DNA of 17,668 nt from Hungatella sp. UBA5982 (GTDB lineage: Bacteria > Bacillota > Clostridia > Lachnospirales > Lachnospiraceae): contig DJBG01000187.1 in the NCBI GenBank assembly GCA_002429965.1, forward strand, positions 44,069-61,736, in the 5' to 3' direction. The notes under the pieces were generated by a model, which was not told the DNA's origin, searched no databases, and worked only from the letters and a program-made list of their open reading frames with translations. Shown here in pieces: positions 7,453-14,344 of this stretch (positions are counted from its first letter, which is position 1; each line of letters begins with the position of its first letter). The position numbers and the translations under genes are program-made.

Positions 7453-9366
7453 ATGGATAGGCGAAAGAGACAGATCCTGGATATTTTGTCGGACAGAGAG
7501 TACTATACGGCAGAAGACCTTGCAGGGCAGATCTGTATCGGGACAAAGACCATTCGCAATCTGCTGAAAGAGATAAATCAGGAAATGGAGCCCCATGGGG
7601 CTTCGATTCTTTCTAAATACGGTGTAGGGTATTATCTGAACGTATGGGATGAAGAAAAGTTTGGTTCTTTTAGCCAGGAATTATACACACATCATTCAGA
7701 TAAATATCTGCCTGATACATCGGAGGAACGGATACAATACCTGCTGGAATATTTGTTCAACAGCCCTTCTTATGTAAAGTTGGATGAATTGAGTGACAGT
7801 CTGTATATATCGAAGCGGACATTGACCGCAGATTTAAAGGAAGTAGAACAATACCTTAATAAATTTAATATAAAAGTTATTCGAAAACCCAATTACGGAA
7901 TAAAGCTGGAAGGCGGAGAGTTTGAGACCAGATTATGCATCGCGTCTTTTTCCGGAAAACGGCTTCATAAGGGCAATCAGAGCATGGATGAGATTGCGGT
8001 ATGTGTATCGGAAGTTCTTAAAAAGAACGATTTTCTGATTCCCGGAGCGGCCTATCAGAACCTTGTTGTTCATCTCTACATAGCCATCAGCCGAATCATG
8101 GAATGCCATTATGTGCCCATGCCTGAGGAGCCGATAAAGAATATGAGCGGCAGGTATGAGTATCGGATCGCAAAGGAAATTGCTGAACAGATAGAATCCA
8201 CATTCCACATCACATTTCCTGAAACGGAGATCGTTTATATCTCCATACACCTGGCAGGGAAGAAGATGATATACCATGCCGATGAAGCGGATCAAAATAT
8301 CATCATCACCCAGGAAATCAGTGATCTTGTAACCGTCATGCTGGAACGGGTGTATGATCTGTTCAAATTTGATTTCCGCAGTGATTTGGAGCTGAGGATG
8401 CTATTGTGCCAGCATCTGGTTCCTTTAAGCATCAGGATCAAATATGATATGGATTTAAAGAATCCTCTTCTTCGGGATGTTAAGGAAAAGTTCTGTCTTT
8501 CCTATACCATGGCATGCAATGCGGTAACAGTCATAAACGAACACTTTCATATCCTTTTGTCAGAAGATGAGATCGCGTACTTTGCCTTTGCCTTTGCTTT
8601 TGCCCTTGAGCGGAAGAAGACGGAGATAGAGAAAAAGAATATACTTCTGGTATGCTCTTCCGGGCGGGGAAGTGCGAAGCTTCTCCAGTATAAATACCAG
8701 AATTCGTTTAAGGAATATATAAACGATATCACCGCATGTGATGTGGGAAGTATTTATAAGGTGGATTTTTCAAAATATGACTACATCTTTACGACCGTAC
8801 CCATTACGGTTCCCGTACCTCTTCCGATACTGGAGGTACAATATTTTCTTGATGACAAAGACATTGTAAATGTAAAAAAGGTACTCACTTCCGATAAGGC
8901 ATCTTCCGTGCGGAATTACTATGAACGGGAGATGTTTCTGCCTCATCTGAAGCTGCAGACAAAGGAAGAGGTCCTTCGCTGCATGTGCCAGTTTGTTATG
9001 GAAAAGAAGAATCTCCCGAAAGAATTTTATGAATCCGTGCTAAAGAGGGAGAGGTTAGCCAAGACAGCTTTTGGCAACCTGGTAGCAATGCCCCATGTCT
9101 ATAAGGCCATCAGTGAGGAAACATTTGTATGTGTTGGAATCCTTGATGAACCGGTGGACTGGGAAGGGCAGAAGGTTCGCGCTGTTTTCCTGGTGTCCAT
9201 AGCCAATAAGGATCATACCAGTGAAGAGCTGCAGCGATTCTATCAGATGACGGCGTCCTTTCTTTTAAGCCAGAAACAAATACAGGAGCTTGTAAAAAAA
9301 CAAGATTATGACGCATTTATAGAAGCCATGAGCAGCATAGAAGCCCAGATTCCAAAGGATGTATAA
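7453..9366 (+). CDS. PRD-domain transcriptional regulator with PTS EIIB- and EIIA-like domains (BglG/MtlR/LicR type)
   Basis: The 637-residue protein has the LicR/MtlR layout of DNA-binding activators controlled by PTS phosphorylation. Parts in order are an HTH_11-type helix-turn-helix (about 5-55), a second Mga/HTH segment (about 90-150), PRD1 (about 180-280), PRD2 (about 290-390), an EIIB-like domain with ILLVCSSGRGSA (Cys401), and an EIIA type-2 domain with VAMPHVY (His548). PRD histidines H207, H266 and H321 are present. The fourth expected position, in DEIAYFAFAFAFALER (372-387), lacks histidine. ATG 7453 follows AGGAG (7439-7443). The gene lies upstream of, and in the same direction as, the PTS/chitosanase operon and is probably its activator; the operator is unproven. 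Confidence 0.93.
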   Translation: MDRRKRQILDILSDREYYTAEDLAGQICIGTKTIRNLLKEINQEMEPHGASILSKYGVGYYLNVWDEEKFGSFSQELYTHHSDKYLPDTSEERIQYLLEYLFNSPSYVKLDELSDSLYISKRTLTADLKEVEQYLNKFNIKVIRKPNYGIKLEGGEFETRLCIASFSGKRLHKGNQSMDEIAVCVSEVLKKNDFLIPGAAYQNLVVHLYIAISRIMECHYVPMPEEPIKNMSGRYEYRIAKEIAEQIESTFHITFPETEIVYISIHLAGKKMIYHADEADQNIIITQEISDLVTVMLERVYDLFKFDFRSDLELRMLLCQHLVPLSIRIKYDMDLKNPLLRDVKEKFCLSYTMACNAVTVINEHFHILLSEDEIAYFAFAFAFALERKKTEIEKKNILLVCSSGRGSAKLLQYKYQNSFKEYINDITACDVGSIYKVDFSKYDYIFTTVPITVPVPLPILEVQYFLDDKDIVNVKKVLTSDKASSVRNYYEREMFLPHLKLQTKEEVLRCMCQFVMEKKNLPKEFYESVLKRERLAKTAFGNLVAMPHVYKAISEETFVCVGILDEPVDWEGQKVRAVFLVSIANKDHTSEELQRFYQMTASFLLSQKQIQELVKKQDYDAFIEAMSSIEAQIPKDV

Positions 9367-9369
9367 GGG

Positions 9370-9444
9370 AAAGGCGTAAAAGATAAAGGCGTAAAAGATA
9401 AAGGCGTAAAAGATAAAGGCGTAAAAGATAAAGGCGTAAAAGAT
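9370..9444 (+). repeat. Five perfect tandem copies of a 15-bp repeat
   Basis: The unit AAAGGCGTAAAAGAT occurs five times without a mismatch, starting four bases after the regulator stop codon. The unit is five codons long and in frame with the upstream gene, reading KGVKD. The last coding codons and stop (9355-9369) look like a degenerate sixth copy in which TAA stands in place of AAA. The terminator at 9450-9492 follows. Confidence 0.97.
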
Positions 9445-9449
9445 AAAGC

Positions 9450-9492
9450 AAGACGTGTACAAACTGATAATCATTTTGTATGCGTCTTTTTT
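9450..9492 (+). terminator. Intrinsic terminator of the PRD regulator gene
   Basis: AAGACGTGTACAAA (9450-9463) pairs with TTTGTATGCGTCTT (9475-9488), with two G-T pairs, and runs into six T residues (9487-9492). It separates the regulator transcript from the PTS operon. Confidence 0.85.
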
Positions 9493-9604
9493 GTGTCAGT
9501 ACGATTCTTCGATAAATAAGTGAAAATCGTTGTTTTTAACTGAAAAAGCGGATATTCCGGATCCGCAGTATATATAAGCATCGATGCAGAAGTAAGTACT
9601 GCCC

Positions 9605-9751
9605 ATGTTCTGTTATGTCATTAACCGCATTTTGGCCGGCAGATGTAAGGCAAGTTTATCCAATTTTGCAGCGGCCTATATTCCGCCGGAAAAAGGTGCC
9701 ATTATGAAAATGGAAAAAGGCATCATGGAGTTCAAAAACAAAGTATGGTAG
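9605..9751 (+). CDS. Doubtful 48-codon ORF, possibly a gene remnant
   Basis: ATG 9605 to TAG 9749-9751. The C-terminal half (YIPPEKGAIMKMEKGIMEF) looks protein-like, but there is no clear ribosome binding site and no recognised family. It may be a leftover of a lost gene or chance. Confidence 0.15.
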   Translation: MFCYVINRILAGRCKASLSNFAAAYIPPEKGAIMKMEKGIMEFKNKVW

Positions 9752-9892
9752 TATGTGAATGTGCAATAGATAAATGCATTAGATATCTGATAAAATATCA
9801 ATCATGCACAATGCTCCCCGGTATTTTTCTGAATCCTGGCACTTATGCAGACAGGCGGGAGAGGCGTTATTTTCGATAGAGATAGGGAAGTG

Positions 9893-10007
9893 ATGAAAGT
9901 AAAATTTATGAACATCCTGCTTGCAGCAGCAGGAGCTATCGTTCGTTCTGTACACGTTTTTCGGATTGTACCAGCTGCCAACAGAGGGAGAGTTTAACAG
10001 AAGATAG
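9893..10007 (+). pseudogene. Possible frameshifted small membrane-peptide ORF
   Basis: ATG 9893 follows GGGAAG and overlaps the stop of a 29-codon ORF (9804-9893) as TGATG. The frame starts MKVKFMNILLAAAGAIV and then meets a direct 4-base duplication GTTCGTTC (9941-9948). As read, the frame ends at 9995-9997 after 34 residues. If one GTTC is removed the frame continues LYTFFGLYQLPTEGEFNRR to TAG 10005-10007, which reads like a one-helix membrane peptide. This suggests a recently frameshifted small gene or the end of a decayed one; the family is not recognised. Confidence 0.25.
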
Positions 10008-10039
10008 AAATATTACAGATAATACAAGATCAGCTTGAG

Positions 10040-10083
10040 GTAATTATGAGTTACCTTATTACATTTATGAGACTCATAATTAC
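10040..10083. promoter_or_regulatory. Candidate operator or leader hairpin before the PTS genes
   Basis: GTAATTATGAG (10040-10050) and CTCATAATTAC (10073-10083) are perfect 11-base inverted copies. Inside lies the dyad TTATGAGACTCATAA (10065-10079). The half-site TTATGAG therefore occurs directly at 10044 and 10065, 21 bases apart, and inverted at 10073. A shorter hairpin GGTAA/TTACC (10039-10055) is mutually exclusive with the long one. No T-run follows. It may bind the PRD regulator as DNA or act in the transcript leader. Confidence 0.45.
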
Positions 10084-10108
10084 AGGTTAAGAGAGAGGCA
10101 GTGTGAGA

Positions 10109-10411
10109 ATGGATATTGAAATGATTGTTATGAAGCTTGTAGTCTGCGGAGGGAACGCCAGAAGCAATGCGATTGAAGCACTGCGTTCGGCAAAAAACGG
10201 TGATTTTAAACATGCAGACCAGTTGATGGAGGATGCAGAAAAGACGATTCAGGAAGCACATGAGGTCCAGACAGAAATGATCCAGAATGAGCTAAACGGC
10301 AAAAAGGCAGAAGTCGGACTTTTAATGGTTCATGCCCAGGATCATCTGATGAATGCCATGACGGTCATGGATCTGTGCAAGGAAATGATTGATATTTTAA
10401 GAATAAAATAA
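10109..10411 (+). CDS. PTS system lactose/cellobiose-family EIIA component
   Basis: This 100-residue all-helical cytosolic protein receives phosphate from HPr and passes it to EIIB. The family signature LLMVHAQDHLMNA (71-83) is present, with His75 as the phosphorylated residue and Asp78 as the likely metal ligand of the trimer. The length is normal. ATG 10109 is chosen, though an in-frame GTG at 10103 lies closer to the AGAGG at 10094-10098 and cannot be excluded. It is the first gene of the PTS operon, 24 bases before EIIB. Codon use resembles the surrounding chromosome, unlike EIIC. The substrate (chitosan-derived disaccharide) is inferred from the downstream chitosanase; cellobiose-like sugars are an alternative. 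Confidence 0.95.
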   Translation: MDIEMIVMKLVVCGGNARSNAIEALRSAKNGDFKHADQLMEDAEKTIQEAHEVQTEMIQNELNGKKAEVGLLMVHAQDHLMNAMTVMDLCKEMIDILRIK

Positions 10412-10435
10412 TTCATTTTAGAAAGGAAGTTATTT

Positions 10436-10738
10436 ATGAGAAACATTGTTTTGTTTTGCGCGGCGGGAATGTCTACCAGTCTCTTGGTCCATAAGATGAA
10501 AGAGGCTGCAGACAAAGAAAACTATGACTGCAAGATCAATGCCTATGCACTTGCAAGCACCAAGGAGAAAGGGAAGGATGCGGATATCATTCTGCTGGGG
10601 CCTCAGGTTCGTTTCAGCAAGGCAAAAGTAGAAAAGGATTGTCCGGGCAAAATCATTGAATGCATTGATATGCAGGTATACGGCACCATGAACGGTGCCA
10701 AGGTCATAGCCCAGGTCAAAAAAGCTTTGGGGGACTGA
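10436..10738 (+). CDS. PTS system cellobiose/chitobiose-family EIIB component
   Basis: The 100-residue cytosolic protein transfers phosphate from EIIA to the sugar bound by EIIC. The active-site loop FCAAGMSTSLL carries the phosphorylated Cys8. DADIILLGPQVRF (about 49-61) is the typical second family block. The length matches ChbB/CelA/LicB proteins. ATG 10436 follows GGAAG. The gene stands alone rather than fused to EIIC, as usual in this PTS family, 24 bases after EIIA and 30 before EIIC. Codon use is like EIIA and the host genes, with several GCG and GCC codons. Confidence 0.96.
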   Translation: MRNIVLFCAAGMSTSLLVHKMKEAADKENYDCKINAYALASTKEKGKDADIILLGPQVRFSKAKVEKDCPGKIIECIDMQVYGTMNGAKVIAQVKKALGD

Positions 10739-10768
10739 ATGTAAGCACAAATTAAGGGGGAAATAAAG

Positions 10769-12043
10769 ATGGATAAATTGATGAATTGGCTGCAAAACAC
10801 AATAATACCGCCACTTTCAAAATTAGGTAATCAAAGACATTTAGTGGCAGTACGTAATGGTTTAACCTTAACGTTGCCGGCAATCATAAGCGGAAGTATT
10901 TTTCTTATCATAGGAAATATTCCGATAGAAAGCTGGACTAATTTTTTAGCACCTTATGAAGAGATGATTAATGCTGCTGTTAATGTTTCATTTGGTATTA
11001 TTTCACTTTTGGCAGCAGTTGGAATTGGCTATGAGCTAAGTAAAAGTTATGACCTTGATGCAATTTCAGGTGCAGCGTTGTCGGTAATGGCTTTTATTAC
11101 CACCCAACTGTCAGACGGCTTTGTAATTGATCCTGCAGGCTTTGATTCTACGGGACTATTTACAGCAATTATTGCGGGTATTGTTACTACCGAAATTTAT
11201 CATTTCTGTATTAAAAAGAATTGGGTATTTAAATTGCCTGACGGTGTACCGCCGGCAGTAAGCAATTCCTTTGTTTCTTTGATTCCTGCAATGCTGATTT
11301 TATTGCTGTTTTGGACAGTTCGTGTTCCACTGCATTTTAATATTACTGAATTTATTCAGAGTATCTTTTCACCTTTACTTCATGCATTAAATAGTTTACC
11401 CGGTATTTTGCTTTATACATTTTTGGTAAGCTTATTGTGGTGCGCAGGAATCCATGGAGATATGACATTAGAAGGTGTTGCTGATCCGATATTTTTAGCT
11501 TTTGTTGCAGCAAATGCTTCTGCTTATGCAAAAGGCGAAGCACTTCCCTATATCACTGCTTCCGGCTTTTCCAGCTTATTTGTTAATGTCGGCGGAACAG
11601 GAGCTACATTAACCTTAGTTCTTTTAATGATTTTTTCAAAATCAAAAACTTATAAGGAATTGGGAAAAGTGGCTTTGCCAGGCTCGATTTTTGAAATAAA
11701 TGAACCGGTAATTTTCGGGTTCCCAATTATTATGAACCCATTGATGATGATTCCTTTTATCCTTATTCCGTTAGTATTAGCGGCAAGCAGTTATTTCCTT
11801 ATGTCCATTGGATTAGTTGGTAAACCGATCATGATGGTTCCATGGACAATGCCACCAATTATCGGACCTCTAATGGCAACAGGCTGGGATATAAGAGCTG
11901 CTATCTGGTCTGCACTTGAAATTGTAATTGCTATTGTCATTTATATGCCATTTTTCAAAATTGCTGAAAAACAAATGTTGGAGAATGAAAATCAAACATT
12001 TGAAACAGCAGAAATTGAAGTTGATGGAGCTGCAAAAAATTGA
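10769..12043 (+). CDS. PTS system cellobiose/chitobiose-family EIIC permease
   Basis: The 424-residue integral membrane protein carries the sugar across the membrane for phosphorylation. The sequence has the typical opening GNQRHLVAVRNGLTLTLP (20-37), many hydrophobic segments, WCAGIHGDMTLEGVADP (224-240) and the sugar-site stretch INEPVIFGFPIIMNP (310-324). The length is typical of ChbC/CelB/LicC. ATG 10769 follows AGGGGG. The 3' end (TGA 12041-12043) is 17 bases before the GH4 start. The gene is visibly more AT-rich, with TTA, ATT and GCT codons favoured, than EIIA and EIIB just upstream. The GH4 gene shares this, hinting at separate ancestry. Sugar specificity cannot be read from sequence. 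Confidence 0.96.
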   Translation: MDKLMNWLQNTIIPPLSKLGNQRHLVAVRNGLTLTLPAIISGSIFLIIGNIPIESWTNFLAPYEEMINAAVNVSFGIISLLAAVGIGYELSKSYDLDAISGAALSVMAFITTQLSDGFVIDPAGFDSTGLFTAIIAGIVTTEIYHFCIKKNWVFKLPDGVPPAVSNSFVSLIPAMLILLLFWTVRVPLHFNITEFIQSIFSPLLHALNSLPGILLYTFLVSLLWCAGIHGDMTLEGVADPIFLAFVAANASAYAKGEALPYITASGFSSLFVNVGGTGATLTLVLLMIFSKSKTYKELGKVALPGSIFEINEPVIFGFPIIMNPLMMIPFILIPLVLAASSYFLMSIGLVGKPIMMVPWTMPPIIGPLMATGWDIRAAIWSALEIVIAIVIYMPFFKIAEKQMLENENQTFETAEIEVDGAAKN

Positions 12044-12060
12044 TCATGGAGGTATTTACG

Positions 12061-13380
12061 ATGTCAAAAAAAATTAAAGTTGTAACAATTGGGGGAGGAT
12101 CCAGCTATACACCAGAATTAGTCGAGGGCTTTATTAAAAGATATGATGAATTTCCAATCAGTGAATTGTGGCTGGTGGATATCGAAGAAGGAAAGCACAA
12201 GCTAGAGATTGTGGGAGAAATGGCTAAGCGTATGGTAGAAGCAGCAGGAATTGACTGCAAGGTTTATTTAACGCTGGACCGGCGGGAAGCTTTAAAGGAT
12301 GCAAATTTCGTTACCACGCAGTTGCGGGTCGGATTATTAGATGCACGCATTTTGGATGAACGTATCCCATTAAGCCACGGATTAATCGGTCAGGAAACCA
12401 ATGGGGCCGGGGGCATCTTTAAGGCATTACGAACCATTCCGGTAATTTTAGATATTGTAGAAGAAATGAAAGAGCTGTGTCCTGATGCTTGGTTAATCAA
12501 CTTTACTAATCCGTCCGGTATGGTTACGGAAGCTGTTTTAAGATATGGCAATTGGAACAAGGTTGTTGGCTTATGCAATATTCCCATTAATGCGGTTTAT
12601 GAAGAAGCTGCAATACTTGATGAAATGCCATCAGACTTATTCTTCCAGTTTGCAGGCATTAATCATCTGCACTGGCACACTGTGGTTGATAAAAATGGAA
12701 TCGACAGAACGGATGAACTTATTAAAAAGATGTATGGAAGTGGAGAAACAAATTCAATTGTTGCAAATATTAAGGATAATCGTTTGATTTTTGAGCAAGT
12801 TGAAAATCTTCATATGGTTCCATGCCCATATCATAATTATTATTACTATACTGATAAAATGTTGGCCGAGGAATTAGAAGACTTTAAAAACAATGGAACC
12901 CGTGCAGAAAAAGTCAAGAAAATTGAAGCTGAATTATATGAATTATATAAGGATCCTAATCTGAATTATAAACCGAAACAGTTAGAAGAACGCGGCGGAG
13001 CCAGATACAGTGATGCGGCTTGTGAGACGATCACTTCAATCTATAATGATAAAAGAACAACCATGGCCGTCAGTACCCGTAATAACGGCACTATAAAAGA
13101 TCTGCCTGACGATTGTGCGGTTGAAGTTACTTGTACTTTAACAGGAAAAGGACCGATTCCTTATAATTTCGGAAGCTTTAAACCTCAGGAAAGAGGATTA
13201 CTGCAATTGATGAAAGCTATGGAGGAATTAACCATTGAAGCTGCTGTTACAGGGGATAGAGGTACATTATTACAAGCCTTTATGATGAATCCGCTCATTA
13301 CAAGCGGAGACGTAGCCAAACAGGTAATGGAGGAATTACTGGAAGCACATAAAAAACATCTTCCTAATTTCTTTCAATAG
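12061..13380 (+). CDS. Glycoside hydrolase family 4 6-phospho-beta-glucosidase-like enzyme (LicH/ChbF type)
   Basis: GH4 enzymes hydrolyse phosphorylated disaccharides through an NAD+- and divalent-metal-dependent oxidation/elimination route. The start is ATG 12061, set by GGAGG at 12048-12052; TTG 12040 and ATG 12046 in frame lie before or at that site. The 439-residue protein has the NAD-binding VVTIGGGSSYTPELVEG (7-23), GQETNGAGGIFKALR (110-124), NFTNPSG (147-153), LCNIP with metal ligand Cys172, and GINHLHW (199-205) with metal ligand His202. These match LicH, CelF and ChbF. With a GH46 chitosanase next to it, the likely substrate is a phosphorylated glucosamine disaccharide, but cellobiose-6-phosphate is possible. 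It shares the AT-rich codon use of EIIC. Confidence 0.95.
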   Translation: MSKKIKVVTIGGGSSYTPELVEGFIKRYDEFPISELWLVDIEEGKHKLEIVGEMAKRMVEAAGIDCKVYLTLDRREALKDANFVTTQLRVGLLDARILDERIPLSHGLIGQETNGAGGIFKALRTIPVILDIVEEMKELCPDAWLINFTNPSGMVTEAVLRYGNWNKVVGLCNIPINAVYEEAAILDEMPSDLFFQFAGINHLHWHTVVDKNGIDRTDELIKKMYGSGETNSIVANIKDNRLIFEQVENLHMVPCPYHNYYYYTDKMLAEELEDFKNNGTRAEKVKKIEAELYELYKDPNLNYKPKQLEERGGARYSDAACETITSIYNDKRTTMAVSTRNNGTIKDLPDDCAVEVTCTLTGKGPIPYNFGSFKPQERGLLQLMKAMEELTIEAAVTGDRGTLLQAFMMNPLITSGDVAKQVMEELLEAHKKHLPNFFQ

Positions 13381-13442
13381 GCCGTCAGTCATTGGTAATG
13401 TATGAATAAGTAACTTTGTTTGATGAAAGGAGATAAATTTTC

Positions 13443-14279
13443 TTGAATAAAAAGGTAAATAAAATCACGGTTATTGTATTTATCATAGGGTTATTGCTTT
13501 TGACAGGCTGTACTTCGAACCAAGCCGGCGGTCAATTAAAGAAAGAGAGCGAAAGCAGCATATCTTTGAAAGACTCAGAAAAGAAAGAGATAGCTATGGA
13601 GTTGGTTTCCAGCGCAGAAAATTCATCTTTGGATTGGAAGGCTCAATACAGCTATATTGAAGATATTCAAGATGGGAGAGGTTATACAGCCGGAATCATC
13701 GGGTTCTGTTCTGCAACGGGAGATATGCTGCAATTAGTAAAAGGCTATACAGAAACAAAGTCAGAGAATCTGCTGGCTAAATACATAGAAGCCCTTGAAA
13801 AAGTGAATGGTTCGGATTCTCATGAAGGCTTAGGGGAAGCTTTTGAAAGTGACTGGAAGGCCGCCAGCGAAGATGCGAAATTTCAGGAAGCGCAGAACAT
13901 AATCAGAGATGATATATATTTTAATCCGGCAGTTGACCAGGCGGTAAAAGATGGATTATCCATTTTGGGTCAGTTCATTTACTATGATGCAATCGTAATG
14001 CATGGCCCTGGTGATGGATCTGTTCCATATGAAGAAAGTTTTCCAGGCATAAGAGAAGCAGCATTAAATAAAGCGAAGTCTCCGGCAGATGGAGGAAATG
14101 AAGTGGATTATCTAACGGCTTTCCTTGATGAAAGAGATAAGGTAATGAAGCTTGAAAGCGCTCATGAAGACTTAAGCAGAACAATTGCCCAAAGGAAATT
14201 CTTAAAGGAAGAGAATTATTCCTTACAAAAGCCTCTTGAGTGGGAAATGTATGGAGATCCCTTTAAGATTGATAAATGA
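13443..14279 (+). CDS. GH46 chitosanase, predicted surface lipoprotein
   Basis: This 278-residue protein matches glycoside hydrolase family 46, which cuts beta-1,4 bonds of chitosan. It opens with KK, a hydrophobic helix (about 8-20) and the lipobox LLTGC (19-23), so Cys23 should be lipidated and the enzyme held at the cell surface. After a Ser/Lys-rich linker comes the catalytic domain with SSAENSSLDWKAQYSYIED (56-74), DGRGYTAGIIGFCS (77-90), NGSDSHEGLG (122-131), NPAVDQAVKDG (161-171), YYDAIVMHGPG (180-190) and DYLTAFLDER (222-231). Glu59 and Asp77 are 18 residues apart, as are Glu22 and Asp40 of the Streptomyces N174 enzyme. The start is TTG 13443 after AAAGGAG (13426-13432); no ATG fits. 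It follows GH4 by 62 bases without a terminator. Confidence 0.95.
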   Translation: MNKKVNKITVIVFIIGLLLLTGCTSNQAGGQLKKESESSISLKDSEKKEIAMELVSSAENSSLDWKAQYSYIEDIQDGRGYTAGIIGFCSATGDMLQLVKGYTETKSENLLAKYIEALEKVNGSDSHEGLGEAFESDWKAASEDAKFQEAQNIIRDDIYFNPAVDQAVKDGLSILGQFIYYDAIVMHGPGDGSVPYEESFPGIREAALNKAKSPADGGNEVDYLTAFLDERDKVMKLESAHEDLSRTIAQRKFLKEENYSLQKPLEWEMYGDPFKIDK

Positions 14280-14298
14280 TATAGCTGATGAAGGTTAA

Positions 14299-14337
14299 AA
14301 GACAGCAATTCCAGGATGCCCCTGGAATTGCTGTCTT
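14299..14337. terminator. Bidirectional intrinsic terminator between converging genes
   Basis: A perfect 15-bp stem, GACAGCAATTCCAGG (14301-14315) with its complement (14321-14335), is extended by AA/TT to 17 bp around an ATGCC loop. The T-run is short on both strands (TTTT on the minus strand). It lies between the chitosanase stop and the end of the minus-strand desulfidase, so it can end both transcripts. Confidence 0.8.
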
Positions 14338-14344
14338 GTCTATG

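Larger units (their letters stand above)
9493..10102. other. Long gene-poor gap before the PTS operon
   Basis: No convincing full gene is visible in about 610 bases. It holds two dyads, GCGGAT (9548-9553) / ATCCGC (9561-9566) and the perfect palindrome GCATCGATGC (9578-9587). An ORF of 48 codons (9605-9751) and two tiny coupled ORFs (9804-9893 and 9893-9997) have no or weak ribosome sites. An extended -10 TGATAAAAT (9788-9796) lacks a good -35. The strongest signal is the TTATGAG dyad cluster at 10040-10083. It probably carries the operon promoter and operators plus remnants of decayed sequence. Confidence 0.5.

Noticed and set aside
9370..9444. CRISPR array
   Set aside because: The 15-base units are directly adjacent without unique spacers, so this is a simple tandem repeat.
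9265..9474. Minus-strand ORF with repeated FYAFI units
   Set aside because: It is the reverse reading of the 15-bp DNA repeat. It has no ribosome site and overlaps the regulator gene and terminator.
9541..9560. CcpA-type cre site (TGAAAAAGCG...)
   Set aside because: Spacing and the right half deviate from the cre consensus by several bases, so it was not called.
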